A DNA stretch of 19,300 nucleotides, taken from the NCBI GenBank assembly GCA_013695905.1, contig JACCZQ010000020.1, positions 1-19,300 on the forward strand, given 5' to 3'. The notes beneath the pieces were generated by a model. It was not told the origin of the DNA and did not search any database. It saw only the letters and a list, made by a program, of their open reading frames with translations. The position numbers and the translations under genes are program-made. Shown here one piece after another: positions 1 to 7,365 of this stretch; position 1 is the stretch's first letter; every line of letters starts with the position of its first letter. The stretch comes from Chthoniobacterales bacterium. Lineage in GTDB: Bacteria; Verrucomicrobiota; Verrucomicrobiia; Chthoniobacterales; UBA10450.

Positions 1-809
1 ACGGCGATCGATTTTTCAGGAATAGCTGGCGCGGTTGCAGTCGGCGATGCAGAGGGTGCGGGGCTCGGCGCCGCGACGCGCTGCTGAGAGAAAAACTTTG
101 TCGCGCCGGGCGCGAAAATGACGGCGACAATGCCGACACCGATCAGCAAGCAGATCAGCATTGCCAGCGTGATCAGCAGCGGTTTGCTGCGCCCGGGCGA
201 ACGTGCCGCCACCGCTGTCTTCTCTTTTGCCTGCCGGAATTTTTCCGGCACTTTGGGATTCCCAAGCTCCTCCGTGTAGAGATTTGCCACAGAGATGACG
301 GTCCCGTGCTTCACCTCACACTCGCCGAGGTCGTGCAGGAGCGGCTGCCACTGGCGATAATGCGCCAGATCATCGGCTGAACGCTTCGAGAGCAGGATGT
401 GTCCTGCGTCCCCGCAATCCATCACCCGTTGCGCCATGTTGATCCCGGCGCCGGCCACATTCGAGCGGCCATTGACGTCGTTGACCTGGTTGACCGGCCC
501 GCTGTGGATCCCCATCCGCAGCTGCAGCTCAGGCACCTGCTTGAGCGCGGCGGCCATCTCCAGCGCACAACGCACCGGAGCCTCCGCATGCGTCAGGAAC
601 ACCAGCGCCATCCCGTCGCCCGTCGGCAGGCGGATGAGTGCGTCCTTGGCTTCGCCGGCGCGGAACTGCTCCGTTTCCCGCACGATGTCGTTGAGTTGCT
701 CCAGCAGCTCGGACTGCTCGTCGACCAGGAGCTTCGAGTAACCGACGATGTCGATGAACAAAACGTGCGCGATCTCCAGGTGCAGATCAGTCTTGGGCGC
801 GGCAGCCAT
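1..809 (-). CDS. Class III adenylate/guanylate cyclase with transmembrane linker (3' end outside window)
   Basis: Translated from the ATG at 809, this gives 269 complete codons and is still open at the left edge, so it is a partial gene. Residues about 12-180 are a class III nucleotide cyclase domain. D20 (FIDIVGYSK) and D65 (LPTGDGMALVF) fit the two metal-binding aspartates, and N124/R128 (GAGINMAQRVMD) fit the conserved Asn-Arg pair that stabilises the transition state. One membrane helix follows at about 210-232, then a Pro/Ala/Ser-rich linker. The last visible residues, PEKSIAV, match the start of the TolB-like/TPR module often fused to such cyclases in Verrucomicrobia, so the full protein probably makes cAMP on the cytoplasmic side and carries a C-terminal repeat sensor. 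That C-terminal module is inferred. The next in-frame upstream stop is near 866 and no strong ribosome binding site is visible. Confidence 0.9.
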   Translation of the reverse strand, partial: MAAAPKTDLHLEIAHVLFIDIVGYSKLLVDEQSELLEQLNDIVRETEQFRAGEAKDALIRLPTGDGMALVFLTHAEAPVRCALEMAAALKQVPELQLRMGIHSGPVNQVNDVNGRSNVAGAGINMAQRVMDCGDAGHILLSKRSADDLAHYRQWQPLLHDLGECEVKHGTVISVANLYTEELGNPKVPEKFRQAKEKTAVAARSPGRSKPLLITLAMLICLLIGVGIVAVIFAPGATKFFSQQRVAAPSPAPSASPTATAPAIPEKSIA

Positions 810-819
810 TCGTTGGCTC

Positions 820-1054
820 AGGGTTCTATCTGGATCACGGCAGAACCGCGAGACTCTTCTCGATCACTACGCGGCGAGTTCCGCCGTCATCTGTCCGACG
901 GTCGTGCCGACTTTGGCGAAGAAATTGCGCGAGTTCATCTCGCGCCAGAGAGCACGGTGCTCGCGACCAGCGTGAACAACCAGGCACCTACAACGTAGAG
1001 CCCGGCCATGGGCACAACGTTGCGCCGCTTTAGCTGGGTGAAGAAGTTGCTCAT
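820..1054 (-). pseudogene. Eroded 5' remnant of a TolB-like/TPR signalling gene
   Basis: The ATG at 1054 opens a 39-codon frame beginning MSNFFTQLKRRNVVPMAG and continuing into a hydrophobic helix (LYVVGAWLFTLVASTVL), then meets a TGA at 935-937. This is the characteristic N-terminus (SxFFxxLKRRNVxxxA plus one membrane helix) of long bacterial TolB-like/TPR regulators, which normally run to several hundred residues. About 70 bases further on, at 864-838, a frame reads IEKSLAVLP followed by a stop. That resembles the EKSIAVLPF motif that opens the TolB-like domain in the same proteins. The best reading is a gene that lost its middle and 3' part, leaving scraps upstream of the intact cyclase. 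The N-terminal match is strong; the second scrap is suggestive only. Confidence 0.6.
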
Positions 1055-1084
1055 TGGGTCGGATGGTTTGCGGCGTCAAATGCC

Positions 1085-1516
1085 TTAACGGGGCGCCCGC
1101 TCCTTCTTCGCCTTGTAAGGCAACGAGCGCTGTCTCAAACCGGGCACCGACTCAAACTCAGGATCTTTGTGCAGCAGCTCCGCACCCGCAGCCATTGCCT
1201 GGATAGCAATGGTTGCGTCGGCGGTGGACAATTTCACCCTGCTGCGCAGCAAACCCGCCTCGAGACATTGTGCGTCGGTGGGCGCGTCGATGATCACGGC
1301 CAATTCTCTCAACAACCGAATATCCTCGCGTGCGGTGGCTTCATCGTAGTCGCGGCAGACGCTGTGCGCGATTTCGGTGAGGCTGATCTGGGCGACGCGG
1401 ACCTCGCGGCTGCCCTTCGCCGCCTCCGCCAGGAAGTCGCGAACGATTTCAAATCCCGGCTCGGCGAGGAAGAGCGCGAGGACCGCGCTGCTATCGAGCC
1501 AGTTTACGGTCTTCAC
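1085..1516 (-). CDS. vapC: PIN-domain ribonuclease toxin (VapC-like)
   Basis: This is a 143-residue PIN-domain protein, the usual size for a VapC toxin. The acidic active-site set is visible: D8 in NWLDSSAVLALF, E48 in ISLTEIAHS, D100 in STADATIAIQAM, and D118 near the C-terminus as a fourth candidate. Such proteins are Mg-dependent RNases that cleave tRNA or rRNA when freed from their antitoxin. The start is one of two in-frame GTG codons, 1522 or 1516. A GGGAGG element lies 9 bases before 1516, which favours that start. The gene overlaps the 3' end of the AbrB-type antitoxin gene by about 26 bases, so the two are translationally coupled. The wider frame extending to 1687 overlaps the antitoxin gene and is not needed. 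Confidence 0.87.
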   Translation of the reverse strand: MKTVNWLDSSAVLALFLAEPGFEIVRDFLAEAAKGSREVRVAQISLTEIAHSVCRDYDEATAREDIRLLRELAVIIDAPTDAQCLEAGLLRSRVKLSTADATIAIQAMAAGAELLHKDPEFESVPGLRQRSLPYKAKKERAPR

Positions 1517-1739
1517 GTTCACGGTCCTCCCGGCGCTGTTTGAGCAAGCCAGCCACCAGGTCCGGGCCGCCTTTATGAATGCCGGTAAGCTTCTCGAGCA
1601 CATTGGCCGGGACCAGACGCCCGACCAGCTTTCCCTCGGTCGCTTCCCAGGCGATCTGCGCCCCGGGCTCCAAGGCAAGCTGCTCACAGACTCGCTTTGG
1701 AATCGAGACCTGTCGCTTTGCCGACAAAGTTGTTTTCAT
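1491..1739 (-). CDS. vapB: AbrB/MazE-type antitoxin partner of the PIN toxin
   Basis: An 82-residue protein with an N-terminal SpoVT/AbrB swapped-hairpin DNA-binding domain: KTTLSAKRQVSIPKRVCEQL followed by LEPGAQIAWEATEGKLVGRLVP. The charged C-terminal tail (LLKQRREDREREDRKLAR) is the usual toxin-wrapping region. By family knowledge the N-terminal domain binds its own operator and the tail masks the PIN active site. It is first in a two-gene unit with the overlapping PIN toxin. The ATG lies seven bases after the end of a good -10 hexamer, so the mRNA is probably leaderless. Most likely a chromosomal type II toxin-antitoxin system; no mobile element is visible next to it. Confidence 0.87.
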   Translation of the reverse strand: MKTTLSAKRQVSIPKRVCEQLALEPGAQIAWEATEGKLVGRLVPANVLEKLTGIHKGGPDLVAGLLKQRREDREREDRKLAR

Positions 1740-1774
1740 ACTTTTATTATCTAGTAAAATAGATGTCCGGTCAA
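1739..1774 (-). promoter_or_regulatory. Promoter with palindromic operator for the toxin-antitoxin operon
   Basis: Reading the minus strand, TTGACC (1774-1769) and GATAAT (1751-1746) are separated by exactly 17 bases, a near-consensus housekeeping promoter. Six bases separate the -10 from the A of the antitoxin ATG at 1739, so transcription should begin at or beside the start codon. A palindrome with arms ATCTA and TAGAT around a 6-base spacer covers 1749-1764, between the -35 and overlapping the -10. That is where an autoregulating AbrB-type antitoxin would be expected to bind. The AT-rich block stands out in the GC-rich surroundings. Confidence 0.7.
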
Positions 1775-1896
1775 TCTTACTCGTCTATCTCTGCTAAACC
1801 AGGGTTGTCTCCGGCCGCCAGCGGCGCTGAGCCTGCTCCCTGCTGCGGGCGAGAACCGCGAGAACCTTCTCGCCTGCGGCGCGCGAAGGCTTTTTG

Positions 1897-2487
1897 CTAA
1901 ATTGCGGATCGCTCCGCCGCGAAGCGCCGGATGACCTCGGGATAGAGCTGACGCTCCTGCTCCTGGATGCGGGCGTGGAGTGTGTCCGGTGTGTCGTTAG
2001 GCAGCACCGGCACTTCGCGCTGGGCGATGATCTCTCCACTGTCTACTCCGGCATCGACGTAGTGGACGGTGCAGCCGGTGACTTGCTCGCCGGCTTCAAG
2101 AGCTTGCTTCCAGGCTGCGAGGCCGGGGAACTTCGGGAGCAGCGATGGATGAAGGTTGATGATGCGGTGCGGGAACGCTTTCAACATCGGTGTTTTCAAG
2201 ACGCGCATGAAGCCGGCGAGCACGACCAGCTCCACGTCGGCGTCGCGCAATAGTCGCACGAGCTGCTCTTCGGATTCGGTCGTGAGGCGGGTGCGGAAAT
2301 GGCCGGGCGGGAGGAAAACACCGCGCACGCCAAACTCGCGGGCGATGTCGAGAATGCCGGCGTCGGCGACATCGGAGACGATGATCGCTGCTTCGGCCTT
2401 GAGGTGGCCAGCGCGGATCTGCTCCAGGATGGCGCGGCCATTACTCCCCTTCCCCGAGCCGAGAATTCCGAGACGGAGGGCGGCCAT
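1897..2487 (-). CDS. purN: Phosphoribosylglycinamide formyltransferase
   Basis: A 196-residue GAR transformylase, close to the usual family length. It transfers a formyl group from 10-formyl-tetrahydrofolate to GAR in the third step of cytosolic purine synthesis. The nucleotide-binding loop GSGKGSN is at 10-16. The catalytic triad is visible as N111 and H113 in INLHPSLLPKFPG and D149 in VDAGVDSGEII, each five positions beyond the E. coli residues. The ATG directly abuts the stop codon of the rfaE2-like gene upstream, with no gap and no clear ribosome binding site, so it is probably translated by coupling as the last gene of the cluster. About 157 bases separate its end from the toxin-antitoxin promoter. 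Confidence 0.96.
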   Translation of the reverse strand: MAALRLGILGSGKGSNGRAILEQIRAGHLKAEAAIIVSDVADAGILDIAREFGVRGVFLPPGHFRTRLTTESEEQLVRLLRDADVELVVLAGFMRVLKTPMLKAFPHRIINLHPSLLPKFPGLAAWKQALEAGEQVTGCTVHYVDAGVDSGEIIAQREVPVLPNDTPDTLHARIQEQERQLYPEVIRRFAAERSAI

Positions 2488-2967
2488 TTACGTGCTGCTC
2501 AACCGGTCCAGTAAACCCGTGGTGGAGTAGCCCGGCTCGAATGGAATGATCCTGATCTCCGCGCCGATCTGCTGCAGCACCGCGCGTTCTTCGGGATCAA
2601 GTGTCTCGGGCGTGTAATCCCCGCCCTTCACATAGATCGCCGGCTGCACCTGCTCGAGGAAGAGGGTTGCGCGCGGCTCCGGAAAGACCGCCACGTAGTC
2701 CACGCACGCCAGCGCCGCGAGCACTTCGGCGCGGTCGTGCTCGTGGTTCAGCGGCCGGCCTTCGCCTTTGAGCGCGCGGACGGAATTGTCGCCATTCACC
2801 CCCACGGCGAGCGCGTCGCCTAACGAGCGGGCGGCCTGCAGGTAGCGGACGTGTCCGACGTGCAGTAGATCGAAGCAGCCGTTCGTCACGACCAGGCTCT
2901 TCCCGGCGGTCCGCAGCTGCTCCGAGATGCGCGCCAGCTCCGAAGCGTCGAGGATTTTTCCGCTCAT
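2488..2967 (-). CDS. rfaE2: D-glycero-beta-D-manno-heptose 1-phosphate adenylyltransferase (RfaE2/HldE C-terminal type)
   Basis: A 159-residue nucleotidyltransferase of the cytidylyltransferase-like superfamily. TNGCFDLLHVGHVRYL carries the HxGH motif at 36-39. VGVNGDNSVRALKGEGRP, YVKGGDYTPETL and the C-terminal GYSTTGLLDRL are typical of RfaE2. It adenylates heptose 1-phosphate to make ADP-heptose for the LPS inner core, implying an outer membrane. It is the stand-alone form, without the fused sugar-kinase domain of E. coli HldE; a kinase partner is not in this window. The ATG at 2967 overlaps the stop of the lipid kinase gene in an ATGA arrangement, with GGTGGA just upstream. A longer frame to 3063 only overlaps the lipid kinase gene and is rejected. 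Confidence 0.94.
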   Translation of the reverse strand: MSGKILDASELARISEQLRTAGKSLVVTNGCFDLLHVGHVRYLQAARSLGDALAVGVNGDNSVRALKGEGRPLNHEHDRAEVLAALACVDYVAVFPEPRATLFLEQVQPAIYVKGGDYTPETLDPEERAVLQQIGAEIRIIPFEPGYSTTGLLDRLSST

Positions 2968-3878
2968 GCTTCCACCGGGCCGGCGAGGAAATTCAGAGCG
3001 TGTGGCAGCACCTCGAAGAGCGCGGGGCGGTCGCCAATCAACTCGCCATCGATATTGAACCACATGCCCGGCGTGGATTTCACAGCCACCTTCGCGGCGC
3101 GACGGAAGACCACGCCGTCACTGGAGAGATGGCGGCCGAGGGCGATCTGCGCCGCGACGAGCGCGATATCGCCGGCGGGATTCTGCGGCACGAGGACGAT
3201 GTCGAGCAACCCATCATCGATGCGAGCTTCGGGGGCGATCATGGTTCCACCTGCGACGTAGCGGCCATTGGCGATGACGGCGTTATATAATTCAAGCGAA
3301 AGCGTGGCGGTATCGTCGAACGTGATTTCGGTTTTGTAGGCGCGCAGCTCCGGCAACGCTTCGGCCGCGCACCGCAGATAGGCGAGCGGTCCCCAGCTTT
3401 GTTTGATCGCGGGCGTGAGCTTTTCGTTGACGTCGCCGCTGAAGCCGCCGGCGGAGACATTCACAAAATACCACACCTCGCCCATGGTGACGCGCACTAG
3501 ATCGGTCGGCCGGGTGTGACCGGCGCGCAGGACATCGATGCACTCCTCGATGCCGTCGGGGAGGTCGAGCATCCTGGCAAAATCGTTGCCGGTGCCGAGT
3601 GGCACGAGCCCCACCTGGATCTCGGACGCGCGTGCCGCGATGCCGTTGATAACCTCGTTCAAGGTACCGTCGCCACCCGCCGCGATGACGGTATCGCAGC
3701 CGCTGGCGAGCATCTCCCGGGCGAGCCGTGTGGCGTCGCCGGCACCATCGGTGAAGTGCACTTCCGCGCCGGGAAAACGATGCAGCTGCGCGCGGATCGT
3801 TTCGTGGTCGTCCACGCTGCCGGCGCCAGGATTGCAGATGATACAGGTTTTCAAAATCTCGGCCTTGTCCCAACGCAT
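2964..3878 (-). CDS. Diacylglycerol/lipid kinase family protein (YegS/DgkB-like)
   Basis: A 304-residue member of the DAGK catalytic-domain family, at the usual size. The nucleotide-binding motifs are present in order: CNPGAGS near 15-21, GGDGTLNEVINGI at 68-80 and PLGTGNDFARML at 93-104. The C-terminal half is the beta-sandwich lipid-binding domain, including WFNIDGELIGD near the end. Family members phosphorylate diacylglycerol, sphingoid bases or related lipids with ATP at the membrane; the substrate cannot be read here. I chose the ATG at 3878 because homology begins just after it, whereas the extra 45 residues of the longer frame are Arg/Ser-rich. It is first in a tight cluster with the rfaE2-like gene and purN. 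Confidence 0.92.
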   Translation of the reverse strand: MRWDKAEILKTCIICNPGAGSVDDHETIRAQLHRFPGAEVHFTDGAGDATRLAREMLASGCDTVIAAGGDGTLNEVINGIAARASEIQVGLVPLGTGNDFARMLDLPDGIEECIDVLRAGHTRPTDLVRVTMGEVWYFVNVSAGGFSGDVNEKLTPAIKQSWGPLAYLRCAAEALPELRAYKTEITFDDTATLSLELYNAVIANGRYVAGGTMIAPEARIDDGLLDIVLVPQNPAGDIALVAAQIALGRHLSSDGVVFRRAAKVAVKSTPGMWFNIDGELIGDRPALFEVLPHALNFLAGPVEA

Positions 3879-4060
3879 CGTGCCTGGCAGGGCAGGTGGC
3901 GGTGAATCTTCGCGGCGGCTTCCGATTGAGCAACGGGAATGCGCAGCAGCTCGGCGCCTGCTCGTTTCGATCGAACCAGCGGAGGTGCGCCCCATTTCGA
4001 GGCGGAGGAGCAATTCGGGGTAGCGAAAAGGCTGGGAACAGCTAAGATCGCGCGCGTTCT

Positions 4061-4861
4061 ATGGCCTTCACCTTGCGAGACGATCCCGACTTTTCGACGC
4101 AGGAAAACCCTGCGAGCGGCGAACGGGGTGAGGGGTATCAGGTCTCCGCGGACCCTGTCCGGCCGGCCTCGTCGAACTCCGGGCGTGATCGCGCAGACGC
4201 CACCCTGCCCCGCAACTACGGTTCGCAGACGCTTGTCCTGATGCCGCGGGATCCGCACAGCCTTTTCGCCTATTGGGATATCGACTGGACCGCGGTCTTC
4301 CCCGAGGAATCGCCGCGCGAGCGGCAGGTGCAGCTCCGCATTCTGGACGGCGCCGGCGCCGAGCTGCTGACGGTGGAGATCGAGGCGATGGCCGGCAGCT
4401 GCAATGTCGATGTTCCACACGGCAGAGCCGCTTATTCCGGCGAGATTGGTTACCTGGGGTCGGCTGATGCCTGGACGCTGATCGCGCGCTCGGAGGCGGT
4501 GATCACGCCGCCGGATGAGTCAGCCGACGGTGACACGACCGATTTTGCGACGGTTCCATTCCACCTGAGCTTCCAGCGGATGGTTGACCTGCTGCGGGTG
4601 ACGAAGGCTGAGAATGGCTCGCTGACGGGTTTGCTCGGGAGCCTGCGCGAACAAGCTGCCGCGGCCGATGCGGAGAGCCCTCTGACGCCGGAGCAGCGTG
4701 AGCTCGCCCGCGCGATGGAAGACGCTGGTGTCTGGCCAGACGTCGACGCTGGTGAGTCGGCGCAGCCTGATCTGTGGGAGCACCAGAAGCTCGAGCGGGT
4801 TCTGGGGTTTGGCACGTCGAGCCCGACCGAAGGGTTTGGCGGCAGCAGCCGCGCATTGTAG
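4061..4861 (+). CDS. DUF4912 domain protein
   Basis: A 266-residue protein. Residues about 49-165 match the DUF4912 pattern: LPRNYGSQTLVLMPRDPHSLFAYWDI, then a beta-rich segment ending in WTLIARS. DUF4912 is an uncharacterised beta-sandwich domain that in several phyla is encoded near glycogen-branching or other alpha-glucan enzymes; no such neighbour lies here. The first 48 residues and the C-terminal 60 are acidic, Gly/Ser-rich and probably disordered. It is transcribed away from the lipid kinase gene across a 182-bp divergent spacer. A TAAGAT hexamer at 4043-4048 could be a -10 element with a very short leader. No Shine-Dalgarno sequence is seen. Function unknown. Confidence 0.85.
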   Translation: MAFTLRDDPDFSTQENPASGERGEGYQVSADPVRPASSNSGRDRADATLPRNYGSQTLVLMPRDPHSLFAYWDIDWTAVFPEESPRERQVQLRILDGAGAELLTVEIEAMAGSCNVDVPHGRAAYSGEIGYLGSADAWTLIARSEAVITPPDESADGDTTDFATVPFHLSFQRMVDLLRVTKAENGSLTGLLGSLREQAAAADAESPLTPEQRELARAMEDAGVWPDVDAGESAQPDLWEHQKLERVLGFGTSSPTEGFGGSSRAL

Positions 4862-4905
4862 CAGCTGCCCCGGCGGCGGCGGCGAGCGCCGTTCTCCGAT
4901 CGAGT

Positions 4906-5059
4906 TTCTAGAAGCGGTTTCAAAGTGGCCTGGCCTTCGTCTTGAAACGCCGCCCATTTCGCCTCATCCCAACCTTCTCCCCGAGGGAGAAGGAGTTCCC
5001 TTTCCTCCTGGGAGAGGGTGGGGGTGAGGGCTCTTCGACTTCTGCAACCGCTTCTAGAA
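4906..5059. repeat. 154-bp inverted-repeat element between two convergent genes
   Basis: A perfect 14-bp terminal inverted repeat, TTCTAGAAGCGGTT at 4906-4919 and its complement at 5046-5059, bounds this interval. Inside, CCTTCTCCC and GGGAGAAGG (4973-4981 and 4985-4993) form a perfect hairpin. A wider pairing joins the CCTCATCCCAACC block near 4962 with the GGTGGGGGTGAGG block near 5016. Such CCCTCACCCC...CTCTCCC repeats occur widely in bacterial genomes. The element sits between the 3' ends of the DUF4912 and M28 genes, and the TAG stop of the M28 gene (5056-5054) lies inside the right terminal repeat. It could be a MITE-like insertion or a bidirectional transcript end. No transposase is present. 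Confidence 0.7.
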
Positions 5060-7360
5060 GGTGTACTGTCGCGCGATCACAACCATGTCGCTGCTCATCG
5101 TGGGCATCTGATCTTCCGGGCGCGGCTGGTAGCTCTTCTCCGGGAATGCGGGCAGACCTACGGAACGATCTCCAACCCAGGCGGTAAACGGCTCCGTCGA
5201 GGCGAGGAGTAGCTCCACTTCCAGGCCTTCGGGCGGCGCGCTGTGGTAGCGGAAGTCCCATGGAGTTTGTGTCGCGGGCTCGGTGTCGATCGCGTAGGGT
5301 CGGCCATTGATGACGAGGCGGCGGAGATTCACCTCAGGTGCGAAGCGCATGAGCAGCACGCTGGCAGCACGGGGAGAACCGACACGGAGCGTTAGTCTTC
5401 GCTGGCCGGCTTCCATCGCGTCGCTGACAATCGTGGCGGTCGGCACCTCCAGCGGAAGCAGGGGCGCCTCGGCCGAGATTACCTGCCGTGTCTGACCGAG
5501 CACGAAAGCGGGATTTGAGCCGCGCCGGCGGTCCTCACCCACGAACTGCGATGTCCATGCGTCGGGCTCCCTGTCGTAGCTGATCCACTGCGCCTCATTG
5601 AGGTCGGCGTTAAGGACGTAAACGATGCTGTTCCGCCGCGGGTGGTCTGGGCTGAAGCGAGAAAGATGCACGCCGGCCGCCAGCGAGAGAAGTGCACAGG
5701 AAAGAACCGCGGGAGCCGTCCAGCGCGATCGAGCGCCAATGTGGAGGAGGAGCGGCGACGTCACCGCCACGAAAAACGTGGCGAACACCGAAACGACAAC
5801 GACAAAGATGGCATTGAAGCCAAGCGCAACGAAGAGAAAGTAGTTCAGGGGCACCAGAATCAGCACCGCAGGGAGAGCGGCGCAGAACTCCGCGGCTGAG
5901 GCAACGGAAGAGTTCTTGCTCGTAAGGCTCACCATGAACCCTGCCAGTCCTGAGACGAGCGGCCACTGAAACGCGTAGCTAGCGTCCGGCGACCAGAGGC
6001 TGACGGCGAGAGCTACGACACCTGCAGCGAAGGATGTCCCTGCGGCAAGGTTGTAGCGGCCTACTCTCCCCATCAAACCTCCTTGAACAAGAACGGCCAG
6101 CGCAGCACCTACACCCAGGCAGCCGAGGAGAAGAAGTTTATTGCTCCTTGTATCGCCGAAAAGGAGCTCATCGACGAGGCACGAGGTAGTTATCCACCAG
6201 GAAGCGTACGCTCCTCCACCTAATGCGAAGAGAAGCAGCAGAAAGCCCCCAACGCCGCCAGCTATTCCTTTATAAGTGAGCAGGTGCTTCTTTCGGCCGA
6301 TGACGATAACCGCGACAAAGAGGACAGCTGACACCACAAGGAGCAGCCAGACTCCCTGTGGCGGGTAATCAATTAACCGGCTGCCGATCCAGTTGAAGTA
6401 TACGCGGTCCGGCTGGCGCTCGTCCTGGAGCTGAAGATCCCCGAAGTGGCGCGCCAGTGCGACGGCGTTGTCGCCAAAGTGTTGCACGCTGCGGAGGTCG
6501 AGGTTCTCCGGAGTATCGAGGCGGGTGTGATAGTTCTGAAAGGTGGCGGTGAAGGCGAAGTTTAACCCCGCCAGGCCGGCTTTCCTGAAGACCGTCATGT
6601 CGGTGTCGTTAGGCAAATACTCGTAAACCGCATAACCCAGCGAAGCCGCCATTGGGTAGGGCGCGGCGCGCGCGAACTCCCGCACCAGCCAGCCACTGTC
6701 AGTGCTGGTCTCGAACATCATGGCGGGGCCGGAAGTTCCGCGGGCTTCGAAGTTCAGCACAACGCCGACCTGCGCCGTCAGCTCCGGATGATCCTCCACA
6801 AAGCCGGCGGCGCCGAGGAGTCCCTCCTCCTCGCCATCAGTGAACAGCACCAGAAGGTCGTTTTGCAGCGGAGGTGCGGTTCGCAACGCACGGACCGTTT
6901 CGAGGATGGCGATGACCCCGGCGCCGGCGTCCGCGGCACCGGGTCCCTGCGGGACGGAGTCGTAATGCGCCACCAGCATGACGGCGCGGCTGTGGGCGGT
7001 GCCGGGGAACCGCGCCACGATGTTATGGACGGTCCCGGCGTTGATCTGCCGTCCGGAACGGGTGACGCCAACGGTGCGCTCCACCCGCACCTCGCCGCCG
7101 AGCGACTCGAGTTGTTGCACGAGGTAATCGCGTGCCCGGTGGTTGGCTGCGCTGCCGAGCGGGCGCGGCTCCCGCGCGATTTTGTCGAGGTGGATCTTTG
7201 CGCGCGCGGCGGAGAACTGCTCCGTGGGTGCGGCGGCTTCCACGACCCGCGGCGGGCGCGTCTCGGAGAGCGCGAGGAGCGCGACGCCGAGGAGCGCCAG
7301 CCACAGGATGACCTTGACTGACGGCGGTGCCTCCGCGGTTCCGTCCTGGGTGCTGTGCAT
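5054..7360 (-). CDS. Membrane-anchored M28 family zinc metallopeptidase (ERMP1/Fxna-like)
   Basis: A 768-residue protein. One membrane helix (about 17-33) leads into an M28 peptidase domain at about 48-310. Expected di-zinc ligands and catalytic acid are visible: H132 in AHYDS, D144 in GAADAGAG, the E177-E179 run in FTDGEEEG, E205 in NFEARG and H278 in NYHTRLDTPEN. A block of roughly seven to eight hydrophobic helices spans about 336-567, followed by a soluble domain of about 200 residues. This layout matches the Fxna/ERMP1/Pff1 group of multi-spanning M28 aminopeptidases. It probably trims peptides outside the cytoplasmic membrane. It starts 5 bases after the amidohydrolase stop, so the two form an operon likely devoted to peptide or N-acyl amino acid breakdown. 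Its stop codon lies inside the adjoining inverted-repeat element. Confidence 0.92.
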   Translation of the reverse strand: MHSTQDGTAEAPPSVKVILWLALLGVALLALSETRPPRVVEAAAPTEQFSAARAKIHLDKIAREPRPLGSAANHRARDYLVQQLESLGGEVRVERTVGVTRSGRQINAGTVHNIVARFPGTAHSRAVMLVAHYDSVPQGPGAADAGAGVIAILETVRALRTAPPLQNDLLVLFTDGEEEGLLGAAGFVEDHPELTAQVGVVLNFEARGTSGPAMMFETSTDSGWLVREFARAAPYPMAASLGYAVYEYLPNDTDMTVFRKAGLAGLNFAFTATFQNYHTRLDTPENLDLRSVQHFGDNAVALARHFGDLQLQDERQPDRVYFNWIGSRLIDYPPQGVWLLLVVSAVLFVAVIVIGRKKHLLTYKGIAGGVGGFLLLLFALGGGAYASWWITTSCLVDELLFGDTRSNKLLLLGCLGVGAALAVLVQGGLMGRVGRYNLAAGTSFAAGVVALAVSLWSPDASYAFQWPLVSGLAGFMVSLTSKNSSVASAAEFCAALPAVLILVPLNYFLFVALGFNAIFVVVVSVFATFFVAVTSPLLLHIGARSRWTAPAVLSCALLSLAAGVHLSRFSPDHPRRNSIVYVLNADLNEAQWISYDREPDAWTSQFVGEDRRRGSNPAFVLGQTRQVISAEAPLLPLEVPTATIVSDAMEAGQRRLTLRVGSPRAASVLLMRFAPEVNLRRLVINGRPYAIDTEPATQTPWDFRYHSAPPEGLEVELLLASTEPFTAWVGDRSVGLPAFPEKSYQPRPEDQMPTMSSDMVVIARQYTF

Positions 7361-7365
7361 TTGAC

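Noticed and set aside
399..998. A 199-codon open frame on the plus strand
   Set aside because: It lies opposite the adenylate cyclase, whose minus-strand translation is clearly homologous to a known family. The plus frame is a GC-rich shadow.
1497..1687. Longer start for the PIN toxin at 1687
   Set aside because: The added residues are the antitoxin gene read in another frame. A GTG with a good ribosome binding site lies at 1516.
1851..1873. A second EKxLAVL-like scrap and a GCGAGAA/TTCTCGC palindrome between the antitoxin gene and purN
   Set aside because: It shares about 20 of 27 bases with the 838-864 scrap, but no other part of a TolB-like gene is nearby. The palindrome has no T-run to act as a terminator, so it is treated as chance.
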